Shown: positions 25,111-33,860, counted from the first letter of the stretch. The stretch is 64,000 nucleotides of DNA from Adenophora triphylla var. japonica (GCA_022495995.1 JAFEMH010004873.1:124001-188000); one strand, 5' to 3'. Notes: generated from the letters alone by a model not told the origin. Numbers and translations are program-made.

Positions 25111-25388
25111 CCGATATCTCATATCTCGACCCCTCGTGGTCCAACTCTCAATCGCGACACTCTCGGTCCGATATCTCAAGTCTCAACCCCTCGTGGTCCA
25201 ATCCTCAATCGCGACCTTCCTCGGTCCGATATCGCATGTCTCGACCCCTCGCGGTCCAACTCTCAATCGCGACCTTCCTCGGTCCGATATCTCAAGTCTC
25301 GACCCCTCATGGTCCAATCCTCAATCGCGACCTTTCTCGGTCCGATATCTCATGTCTCGACCCCTCGCGGTCCAACTCTCAATTGCGA

Positions 25389-25790
25389 TCATTATGTTTC
25401 ATATCGGGATTAATGGTTGGACAACCTGAAATTTAACAAAGGGTTTAAATCAATCTTGTGATTATTATGGATAAAACATGTTTTCAGATGTTTCGACAAG
25501 TCTTCTTTTTCTACGATAATAGGGAAAATAGAGCTAAACACTGTCTTTCTGTCAGCATGAGCTTCCATACACTTCTCCAAACCTCTGTACGCTCATACTC
25601 TCCTAAAAGAGTCCAACCCAAAGCGACTTCTGGTGCCTGCATTAAACTAGGCATCCACATAAAATCAGGATTCGTTCCCACTTCTCTAGAATACGTCCTT
25701 GCGCGTATACAATACAAGACATTCCTCTTATACACTTTGGTTGACCAATCGTAAAAAATCAAGGACGGTCGCCTCGTCGGGCCACATAAA
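25389..25790. other. Junction sequence between satellite and element B
   Basis: After the last satellite unit the sequence becomes ordinary A/T-balanced DNA. Frames on both strands are open for 80-100 codons (minus 25762-25511, plus 25458-25754) but match no family I recognise. It may be the decayed N-terminal part of gag of element B or unrelated host sequence. Confidence 0.35.
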
Positions 25791-26694
25791 GTTCAACTCA
25801 GATTGGGGCTGCATCAGATTCACTCTAGAATCCCCTCAGATGACCAGCGCTTCCTTCAAACTGGGACTTCACCAAGTCATTTCTTCAGACCGGGGCTTTG
25901 CCATGCAGAGAGAGTTTTTTTTCATCCCAAGGGTCTACCTTGAGTTTCGATTACTGGGGCTTGTCAGAAGCATCTTTCGGCATTATGGTCTTAATCAGAA
26001 TTAGGGCTTCTCAGATACAGCTTCGAAAGTTCAAAATCTGAATCCTCATGACACCTCTGGGCTACAGTACCAGCAAGGGCAGTTTTCTCCAGCGAGACTT
26101 CCCTGTCTTCAAGCAACACAGCTTCAGAACCTACAAGGCTGGGAAAGCCAAAATATCCGATTTCTGGGGCTTATCGAAAGCATCTTCCGGCATTATGGTT
26201 TTAACCAGAACTGGGGCTTCTCAGATGCAACTTCAAAAGATCAAAATCTGAATCCTCATGACACCTCTGGGCAGCAGCAGCAGCAGCAGCAATGGCAGTT
26301 TTTCCACAACCCAGTGGTATCCTCCCACTTGCTCAAACAGCTACCAAAACACTTTTGGATACATCCCCAACACATTTCCATACATACAACACAATACATC
26401 CCACAAAAGGCCAAAGCCAGAGCCGCAACCCGGTCGGCCCGCGCCCAAAGAAACAAGTTCTGGAAAGAAGGACCCGATCCTCACTCAGCTCAAGCAAACC
26501 CAGGCGAACATTTCCCTTTGATCTCTGCTCACGTCTTCATACCCTCACAAGCTCAAGCTTGAGGAAAGTTTGACCCGCACCATGGTCCCCATTGACGCAA
26601 CTTCAGAAGAAGTAATCTAGATGATCGACAACATCATCGTCACCCTCACAGATTTGGACCTGCCAAGATTTGGAGCTGACCACAATGAGCCGCT
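25790..26694 (+). pseudogene. Element B: gag C-terminal/linker region, broken
   Basis: Plus-strand pieces match the gag-protease junction of element E in the window: KKDPILTQLKQTQANISL and then SLLTSSYPHKLKLEESL and DLDLPRFGADHNEPL correspond to DPILTQLKLTQANISL, SLLTSSYAHRMMLEQNL and ELDMPEFGSDHNEPL in E. The upstream part is Gln/Ser/Pro-rich and includes a CAG run (26276-26290). Several stops (about 26520 and 26620) make it non-functional. The folded gag core seen in E (45.4-46.5 kb) is absent. Confidence 0.75.
25957..26273 (+). repeat. 210-bp tandem duplication in gag linker of element B
   Basis: The stretch from GCATCTTTCGGCATTATGG to CATGACACCTCTGGGC at 25957-26070 recurs at 26167-26280 with about 10 percent differences. 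The period of about 210 bp is a multiple of three, so it would repeat 70 residues in frame (SIFRHYG...NQN...FSD...NLNPHDTSG). Confidence 0.75.
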
Positions 26695-28131
26695 TTGCAT
26701 CACTGTTCAGACTCCGGGATGAATTTCTTACCTGCCAAGATGATGGACCTGCTTGACATCAAGCCCACAGATTTGATGCCTTCAGTCCACACTGTCAAGG
26801 CCTACGATTCTACTTCCCGCACAGTTCTCGGGGTCGCTACTCTAAACATCTGGTTCGGTAAGCGGATGACCCCCACCGAATTCCAAGTGTTGGACATTCC
26901 AATCACTTTCACAGCCATCTTGGGGAGACCCTGGCTACATCAAATGAATGATGTGGCATCCACCCTTCACCAATGTATCAAGTTCATGCAAGGCAACGAG
27001 CTAACCGCAGTTTACGGCGACAGCGTCACCACCGAGGGGACCAGCACCAACGGCATTCCAGTATTAGAGATCAAGCACGATGACGACATGGCATTAACTG
27101 GATTCACATTGGACACCTCCAAGATCCAAATATGCAACGTGGACCTTCTACTATTTCGGGACAAAATCCCTCCCGCCATGAAGATGATGAAACTCTTGAA
27201 CTTCATCCCAGGACTGGGGCTCGACAAAAGGTTACAAGGCCAACACCAAGTCATTGAAGTCAAGGACCACACCACGGTCCAGGGGCTCGGTTATGTGCCA
27301 ACACCAGCTGACAACAGGAAAAACAACAGGCTTGCCCGCGTCAAGGCAGCAGCCCGCAAAAGGGGAACCTCGAACGGCACACCCAACCACCGACCTTACA
27401 GTTTCGACCTCGCTCATTACTTCACCAAGGGAACCAACTGCATAACTGAGGGGACCGACAAGGGAACCGACAACAGAACTAAGGGGACCGACAGCAGAAC
27501 CGACAGCAGAACTGAGGGGACCGACAGTGGAACTGATGAAGATGAGAAAGAAGCAAGGAAAGTCAGTACAGAGACTACAGAAAGGATGGAAAAGCTAGCA
27601 CGGGACCTCAAGCGTTTCAGAGGACTCAAAGCTAGTCCGATAAGAGGAGCGTTCCTCGACATCACTACTCTACCTGGACCAATTGCCGCCACAGTTCAGC
27701 ATGAGTACACATTCAAAGGGATCCCAGGCACAGAAGAGCAGCTCGAGACACTCTTCGTGGGAAGCATACTATTCGGATCAGCCTCCGAGGCCACATTCGA
27801 GACAGTAACTCCAAAGCAGAGGGAACCCGAGTTCATAGAAGATGCTCTCAGTGGACCCGCTCTACAGAATCCTTTTGAAGAAGTCATGGAGGTGCCAAAC
27901 CTGATTGACCTGGGCTCCGAGGGCAGGATGATTGCCATGATCAAGACAGCAGAAGCCAAGTCTCTCGACCCCCAAACCCTCACCAAGCGTCCAGCAATGC
28001 CACTGAAAAGCAGGGTAACTTTCACCGGACCAAGGGCAAGCCAAACAGAAATGGAAGATAAGCTGGGCCTGCACCCACATCTCCCTAAACCCACTCTCAA
28101 ACCCTCTAAGTCAGTCTTTATCCAAGCCTAG
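26695..28131 (+). pseudogene. Element B: protease/G-patch region of Tat-type polyprotein
   Basis: A 478-residue open frame. After NFLPAKMMDLLDIKPTDL it has ITFTAILGRPWLHQM (C-terminal half of the retropepsin, ILGRPWL), HQCIKFMQGNE, then GLGLDKRLQG and VQGLGYVP, a G-patch-like module seen in this lineage. A TEGTDKGTDNRT-type acidic repeat (27440-27540) follows. The catalytic D-N-G-S motif that should precede NFLPAK is missing: the sequence jumps from CITVQ to GMNFLP, so the protease cannot work. After the stop, DDYDNVANNVFPF still matches element E (EDYDLVANIVFPF), and there the homology ends; RT, RNase H and integrase are absent. Confidence 0.85.
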
Positions 28132-28204
28132 TCCTTTGAGTCGTCCAACGGCCTCACGCCGGATGACTATGATAATGTAGCCAACAATGTATTCCCGTTC
28201 GTTA

Positions 28205-28355
28205 ACTGTTCATTTCCATAAAATACTACTATCCCAGTTGGAGTATTTACAGTTCATTCCCCTCAAATACTTCCGACCCATTCGGAGTATTAACGATTCA
28301 TTTCCCTTTAATATTTCCGTCCCAGTGGGAATATTAAAGGTTCGAAATCCCAAAA
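28205..28355 (+). repeat. Minisatellite block a (period about 45 bp)
   Basis: Three degenerate units starting CCCAGTTGGAGTATT (28231), CCCATTCGGAGTATT (28275) and CCCAGTGGGAATATT (28321). Each holds inverted arms GGAGTATT and AATACTTCC or AATATTTCC. Confidence 0.65.
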
Positions 28356-28545
28356 CATGCAGGTCCAATTTCCCAGTTAGACATTTATAACGCCCCTCTC
28401 TCGAGGTGAAATACCCGTTAGACATCTCTAACGCCCCTCTTACGAGGTCCATCTTCTCCGTTAGACATTTCTAATGCCCCTCTCCCGAGGTCCAATCTCT
28501 CAGTTAGACATTTCTAATGCCCCTCTCTCGAGGTAAAGTTCCTGT
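28356..28545 (+). repeat. Minisatellite block b (period about 44 bp, two hairpins per unit)
   Basis: Four units of the form GTTAGACAT-TCTAACGCCCCTC-GAGGT. Each contains two inverted repeats, GTTAGA/TCTAAC and CCTC/GAGG. Confidence 0.8.
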
Positions 28546-29222
28546 TGGTCCTCACTAACGTTTCGTCTCCAGACGTTAAATCTCCCCTTAGTTCTCACTA
28601 ACGTTTCGTCTCCAGACGTTAAATCTCCTGTTGGTCCTCACTAACATTTCGTCTCCAGACGTTAAATCTCCCGTTAGTTCTCACTAACGTTTCGTCTCCA
28701 GACGTTAAATCTCCCGGTAGTTCTCACTAACATTTCGTCTCCAGACGTTAAATTTCCCGTTAGATTTCACTAACGCTCGTCTCCAGACGTTAAATTCTCA
28801 GTTAGTTTTCACTAACGCTCGTCTCCAGATGTTACAGTTCCCGTTAGTTCTCACTAACGCTTCGTCTCCAGACATTAATGTTCCCGTTAGTTCTCACTAA
28901 TGCTTCGTCTCCAGACATTAAATTTCTCGTTAGCTTTCACTAACGCTTCATCTCCAGACGTTAAATTCCCAGCTAGTTTTCACTAACGCTCGTCTCCAGA
29001 CATTAAATTCTCAGTTAGTTTTCACTAACGCTCGTCTCCAGACGTTAAAGTTCCCGTTAGTTCTCACTAACGCTTCGTCTCCAGACGTTAAAGTTCCCGT
29101 TAGTTCTCACTAACGTTTTGTCTCCAGACGTTAAATTCCCAGTTAGTTTTCACTAACGTTTTGTCTCCAGACGTTAAATTCCCAGTTAGTTTTCACCAAC
29201 GTTTTGTCTCCAGACATTAAAT
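28546..29222 (+). repeat. Minisatellite block c (period about 44 bp, about 15 units)
   Basis: Units read CGTTAGTTCTCACTAACG then TTTCGTCTCCAGACGTTAAA. Two inverted repeats per unit: CGTTAG/CTAACG and CGTCT/AGACG. Period and first hairpin match block b; the second hairpin has different arms that still pair. Confidence 0.9.
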
Positions 29223-29372
29223 TCTCAATCCCAAGTTGACGTTTGACATTCAAACGCTCATTTATATCTCAGGTTGACGTTTGACATTCAAACGCTCATT
29301 TACATCCCCAGTTGACGTTTGACATTCAAACGCTCATTTCTGCCCCAAATCGATGTTTGACATTCAAACGCT
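29223..29372 (+). repeat. Minisatellite block d (period about 40 bp)
   Basis: Four units containing CGTTTGACATTCAAACG, a 6-bp stem with a five-base loop (the last unit has ATGTTTG, one mismatch). The same motif recurs in the LTR of this element at 49450-49690. Confidence 0.85.
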
Positions 29373-30085
29373 CAGTCCTGTCTTCGGTTATCAAATCTCA
29401 ATCCCGTCTTCCGACGTCAAAATTCCCATTGGTTTTCACCAACATTCATCTCCCCGGCCGCCAATCGTAAGCCCGATCGTCCCACTTCAAGCGGCCATCA
29501 AGGTAAGCCCGCACAACAATCCCTCTTCGACCATCCTCGTAAGTCTGAATACCATTTCACTCCAGCAAGTGAACGTTCATCTCCCCGGCAGTCATCATAA
29601 GCCCGTCCTTCTCATTTCCACGGCAATCCCTGTAAGCCCGTACAATGAGTCACTTCTCCGGCAGTTATCGTAAGCCCGACCATCTCATCACAGCGGCCAT
29701 CAAGGTAAGCCCGCACAACAATCCCCCTTCGGCCATCATCGCAAGCCCGAACATTCCTCCCCAACGGGATCGTAAGACCATCCTTTTAAGGAACGTCAAT
29801 CATCTTCCATTCCTAACTGCTTGTTAGAACGTCAACCAATCCCCTCAGTTCTTAACTGGTATTGTTAGAATTATGGACGCTTTTCCCCAACAATATGTTA
29901 GTCTCTCCCGAGATCACATTCCGTTCCTAACCCATCGTTGGAACTTCAATCCCTCTTCGGCCATCATCGTAAGCCCGAACACCATATCCCCAGCAGACAA
30001 AAGACGAGCGGTAAATCAAGGAAAGCCCGCACAACAATCCTTCTTCGACCGCCATTTCCGTTGAATCCCCAGCATGAGATCCCGC
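29373..30085 (+). repeat. Irregular repeat region e
   Basis: Dispersed copies of CGGCCATCATCGTAAGCCCG and CAACAATCCCTCTTCG without a strict period, plus a TTGGTTTTCACCAA inverted repeat near 29430. No gene is seen. Confidence 0.55.
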
Positions 30086-30099
30086 TCCCTCCATGTATC

Positions 30100-30572
30100 A
30101 AGAAAACTCCGTCGGGGACGGAAATTTCTCATATCCTTTCAAGAAAACTCCGTCGGGGATGGAAATTTCTCATATCCTTTCAAGAAAACTCTGTCGGGGA
30201 TGGAAATTTCTTATCATCCTTACAGAAAACTCCGTCGGGGACGGAAATTTATCATATCCTTTCAAGAAAACTCCATCGGGGACGGAAATTTCTTATATCC
30301 TTTCAGAAAACTCCGTTGGGGACGGAAATTTCTCATATCCTTTCAAGAAAACTCCGTTGGGAACGGAAATTTCTTATCATCCTTTCAGAAAACTCCGTCG
30401 GGGATGGAAATTTCTCATATCCTTTCAGAAAACTCCGTCGGGGACGGAAATTTCTTATATCCTTTCAGAAAACTCCGTCGGGGATGGAAATTTCTTATAT
30501 CCTTTCAAAGAAAACTCCGTCGGGGACGGAAATTTCTTATATCCTTTCAGAAAACTCTGTCGGGGGCAGAAA
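30100..30572 (+). repeat. Minisatellite block f (period about 40 bp, 12 units)
   Basis: Units read AAAACTCCGTCGGGGACGG then AAATTTCTCATATCCTTTC. Stem TCCGTC/GACGGA around GGG. Variants at the stem: GATGGA (wobble) and, at 30352-30366, TCCGTTGGGAACGGA, where both arms have changed and pairing is kept. Confidence 0.9.
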
Positions 30573-30950
30573 TTTCTCGGAACCTTCAAAACCATTTCCG
30601 TCGAACTCGGAACCTTCAAAACCATTTCCGTCGAACTCGGAACCTTTCAAAACCATTTTTGTCAAACTCGGAACCTTTCAAAACCATTTCCGTAGAACTC
30701 GAAACCTTCAAAACCATTTCCGTCGAACTCGGAACCTTCAAAACCATTTACGTCGAACTCGAAACCTTCAAAACCATTTCCGTCGAACTCGGAACCTTCA
30801 AAACCATTTCCGTCGAACTCGGAACCTTTCAAAACCATTTTCGTCGAACTCGGAAACTTCAAAACCATTTCCGTCGAACTCGGAACTTTCAAAACCATTT
30901 CCGTCGAACTCGGAACTTTCAAAACCATCTCCGTCAAACCCGGGACTTTC
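30573..30950 (+). repeat. Minisatellite block g (period about 30 bp, about 12 units)
   Basis: Units read CTTCAAAACCATTTCCGTC then GAACTCGGAAC. Inverted arms TTCCG/CGGAA flank TCGAACT. The unit is translated without stops in several frames (as SKPFPSNSE-like or FKTISVELGT-like repeats), which I regard as an artefact of composition. Confidence 0.85.
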
Positions 30951-31115
30951 AAAACCATCTCCCTCGTGAGATTCAGCCATCTCCCTCATGAGATTCACCC
31001 ATCTCCCTCGTGAGATTCAAACCATCTCCCTCGTGAGATTCACCCATCTCCCTCGTGAGATTCACCCATCTCCCTCGTGAGATTCACCCATCTCCCTCGT
31101 GAAGTTCAACCCTCT
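30951..31115 (+). repeat. Minisatellite block h (period 21 bp, about 8 units)
   Basis: Units read CATCTCCCTCGTGAGATTCA with arms ATCTC/GAGAT around CCTCGT. Confidence 0.85.
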
Positions 31116-31124
31116 CCCTCAAAA

Positions 31125-31320
31125 GTTACAGGTTCAGATGCCTCACAATAGTCTCCATTCAAGTTCAGATGCCTCTGAAATGTCTCACTCAGGTTCAGAC
31201 GCCTCACAATAGTCTCCATTCAGGTTCAGATGCCTCGCAATGGTCTCACTTAGGTTCAGACGCCTCACAAAAGTCTCCATTCAGGTTCAGACGCCTCACA
31301 ACAGTCTCGCTTAGGTCAAG
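31125..31320 (+). repeat. Minisatellite block i (period about 31 bp, about 6 units)
   Basis: Units read GGTTCAGACGCCTCACAA then TAGTCTCCATTCA. Unlike the preceding blocks I see no convincing stem-loop in the unit. Confidence 0.8.
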
Positions 31321-31344
31321 GTCCCCACGCGCGGCTCCTTGCAC

Positions 31345-31395
31345 CTACGAACTACGATCGACTTGATTCCCGCTTGGGATACGTAGGAATCATTT
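31345..31395 (+). promoter_or_regulatory. Conserved box upstream of the polypurine tract, element B
   Basis: GAACTACGATCGACTTGATT then CCCGCTTGGGATACGTAGG. A closely similar box stands before the 3' LTR of element E (33355-33395, minus strand) and beside LTR D (about 56865-56910, minus strand). Its conservation across families with unlike LTRs suggests a function late in the transcript, such as 3'-end formation or plus-strand priming, which is inference. Confidence 0.6.
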
Positions 31396-31499
31396 CTCTA
31401 AGGGTCCAGCCAGCTGACCTCTCAGGTCTTTCAAAGTAAGGCATCCCTCGATTTGAATCCTTATCTTTTTTTGACGACCCCACTTCCTTTGAAAGTGAC

Positions 31500-31516
31500 G
31501 TCGCCGAGGGGCTAAC
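31500..31516 (+). other. Polypurine tract, element B
   Basis: GTCGCCGAGGGGCTAAC lies directly before the LTR start TGTAAGTACCC at 31517. The same GAGGGGCTAC precedes the LTRs of E and D on the minus strand. Confidence 0.75.
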
Positions 31517-32086
31517 TGTAAGTACCCAAATCCGGATCGTCAAAATCGGTTAAAAGTTAACCGAAATCCGTTAACTAGCCCGCTCCAAGTTAACCGGAAC
31601 CCGTTAAGTTCCCCGTTCTCGAGTCAACGAGACATCCCGGGATTGCCCCGTGCATCCCGACATCAAAGCGTACTCAACACATGTTATCACACGTAAAAGT
31701 ACAGCTTTCCCCAAAAAAGTACTTTTTGGGGTCTTCCGGGATTCGATTTCCCGTTTTCGAGCATCTCGACCTTCCGGAGGTCATAACTCCCTCATACGAA
31801 CTCCGTTTTGGGCCCACCACATATCAAATCGAACACGAGAACAAGATCTACGCATATAGCTAGTTCAATCAGGAAAAATAGCCAATTTCAAGAACTGTCC
31901 GGATGGACTCTTTTGCAGGTTAAATTTATACATGTCCAAAATGTGTCAAACTCAAGGCCAAATGACCAAAATGTCCCCAAACTCAGGTATAGTCCAGCCG
32001 GACTTTTTTGCAAGGCAGAAAACCACCAGGTTAAGCAATCTTCCTTCCTCAATAAGCAAACTTACCCCCCAAGTATTTCCCCCCTC
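31517..32086 (+). repeat. LTR of element B, left part (U3), split by element E
   Basis: Starts TGTAAGTACCCAAATCC. It is rich in inverted repeats such as CGGTTAAAAGTTAACCG (31547-31563). The LTR is interrupted after 32086 by element E and resumes at 48552; CCCTC at 32082-32086 and 48547-48551 is the target duplication. At 31773-31815 it holds GGAGGTCATAACTCCCTC, a motif also seen near 57050. Confidence 0.85.
32082..32086. other. Target-site duplication of element E, left copy
   Basis: CCCTC, identical to 48547-48551, directly flanks the TG...CA ends of element E. Confidence 0.93.
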
Positions 32087-33173
32087 TGTGAATACCCCGT
32101 CCCGATGCAACGCGCATTCGGAGGTTTAAAATAATTAATCATATAATGTCGGACCGAAATGGGATATTCATTTAGTGACACTCGCTTTAAACCATATTAA
32201 AATATTAGTTTAATTTTGAGAGTCGCCACGCCACTTTGATATAGCCCAAAGCTTTGAAAAAAGGCTAAACAGTTAATTGGGTTCGGGGGTCAAGTTACAA
32301 CAGAAGAAGAAACGCTATCACTCCTATTGCCCGACGGATCGGTCTTTCTAGCATATGGGGGTGTTGGTTGTGTGCGGTGTTTACAGGAATAGATAGAAGA
32401 AACGGGATCATGCATAAGGAGGAGGGGAGAGAAAGAATTAATTGATGATCACACCCTAGAACCTTTGATTTAGGCCCTCGGAAGGCGCACTAATCAACGT
32501 TCATCCTTGGGGGATTGTTGATCATGGGACAATTATAACTAAGGTGGAAAGTAAGAAATAGTTCCTAGATCCATTGGGTTTCTAGGGCGAAACCTTAGAT
32601 CATCCTCGGCTATAGCATATTTAAATATATTAAAACAGTCCTAAATCTAGCATAAAGGAACAATTAAAATATAATAAACATGCGAATATAATATGACAAT
32701 AATAATGGAGAACAAAAATATTAAAAAGAGTCTTACCAATTGTAGCAAGACTTTGGGGTCGAATCTTAGGGCGATTCGGAGAGAGTAAGAAGAACTGTGG
32801 GTAAAACAAGAGTAGTCTCGTTTCTCCCGAGTGAATTGTGTGTTGAATATGGGAGCCGGTCACACTTATTTATAGTGCTTTGATATTTGGGCTGGGCCAG
32901 CTGAAGGGTCGATCGGCCTTAAATATAAGGGTCGATCGGCACAAAATAAAGGGACGATCGGCACAATGATTGAAGGTTCGATCGGCACCGAATAAAAGGG
33001 TCGATCGGCCATACAGCGAATAAAAGGGCCGATCGGCACTTTGACCTGGCGTGCTTTCCACGCAGGCAAATGACGGCGGGGTTAACCGATTGGTTTAAGG
33101 GATTTTTAGGGTTTCCATTTGATTACACCGGGCCAGGTATTTAGGATACCTTTTTTCGGACCGGGTACTAACA
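32087..33173 (-). repeat. 3' LTR of element E (1087 bp)
   Basis: Minus strand: starts TGTTAGTACCCGGTCC, ends GACGGGGTATTCACA. It matches 47460-48546 along its whole length. TATAAATA on the minus strand lies at 32874-32867; six GATCGG palindromes (32907-33037) stand upstream of it. Confidence 0.95.
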
Positions 33174-33400
33174 GTAGCCCCTCGGCGACGCTTCTTGTAA
33201 GACAAGTGGGGTCGACGATAGAAAAAATAGGATCCATCCTGAAAAAAGGGATTTCAGGAGGTAAGAGAATGATTTTGCGGATGCAAGGGTTGGACTCGAG
33301 CTGAGTCACAAAAAAGATGACCAGGTAGGTCAAGCGGCTGAACCCACGCCGGGCTACCTACGTATCCCAAAAGGAATCAAGCCAAGTCGTAGTTCAAAAG
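33174..33400 (-). other. Polypurine tract and conserved box of element E
   Basis: The minus strand reads CGTCGCCGAGGGGCTAC at 33190-33174, immediately before the 3' LTR. Further upstream, about 33395-33355, it reads GACTTGGCTTGATTCC then TTTTGGGATACGTAGG, the box shared with B and D. Between them lies GTCGACCCCACTTGTCTTAC, which also has a counterpart in B (31470-31490) and D. Confidence 0.75.
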
Positions 33401-33469
33401 AGTGGGCGTTTAGTACCCGAGAATGGCGGACGTGCAACGTCTCAAACCAAAGACGCGATTTGTGTGGGA

Positions 33470-33860
33470 ATCTCCCGGAAATATGTGACTATATGAAAGT
33501 CACTGAAATGTGAAGACGTGACTGCGCGAAAGTCACTGGAATGTAACTGTGCGGGAATCACCCAAAAGTTTTGTGAGAGTTTGACTTCTGCGGGAGTCAC
33601 CCCGTAAATTGTAAAAAAACGACTTCTGCTGGAGTCACCCCTTGTGAAAATTTGACTTCTGCGGGAGTCACCCCTTAAAAATTTAACTTCTGCGGGAGTC
33701 ACCCCAAAAAATGTGATTTTGACTTCTGCGGGAGTCACCCCAAAAATTGCGATTTTGACTTCTGCGGGAGTCACCCCAAAAATTGTGATTTCGACTTCTG
33801 CGGGAGTCACCCCGAAAAAATAGAAATTTTGATTGTGAGGGAGTCACCCCGAAATAATTA
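33470..33860 (-). repeat. Hairpin-bearing tandem repeats in the 3' region of element E
   Basis: About ten units of 35-45 bp. The plus strand reads GACTTCTGCGGGAGTCACCCC in most, with stem GACT/AGTC and an eight-base loop. The right-most (pol-distal) units at 33480-33540 have longer arms, GTGACT/AGTCAC, around ATATGAA or GCGCGAA. Confidence 0.8.

Larger units (their letters stand above)
9183..25388. repeat. 16.2-kb satellite array, 58-bp unit (dimer of 29-bp halves)
   Basis: A continuous tandem array of roughly 280 copies. A typical unit is 16683-16740, repeated almost perfectly at 16741, 16799 and 16857. Each unit contains GACCCCTCGCGGTCC and GACCTTCCTCGGTCC, the equivalent parts of two 29-bp half-units, followed by CTCTCAAT or GATATCTCAT. 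The consensus holds a GATATC and a TCGCGA site. The left part (to about 18.4 kb) has mostly TTCCTC or TTTCTC in the second half; the right part mostly TTCCGT or TTCAGT. The unit has about seven CpG and no stop codon in any plus frame, which produces long artefactual open frames. Flanks are Tat pol (left) and Tat gag (right). Confidence 0.97.

Noticed and set aside
9183..25388. Regular repeats resembling a CRISPR array
   Set aside because: There are no unique spacers; the whole 58-bp unit repeats, and the surroundings are plant retrotransposons.
25511..25762. 83-codon minus-strand frame at the right edge of the satellite
   Set aside because: No family resemblance, overlapped by an open plus-strand frame of similar length, and no supporting context.
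30074..30991. Repeat proteins of 200-343 codons over minisatellites f and g
   Set aside because: Several frames are open at once over simple tandem repeats with no start context or relatives; treated as artefacts.
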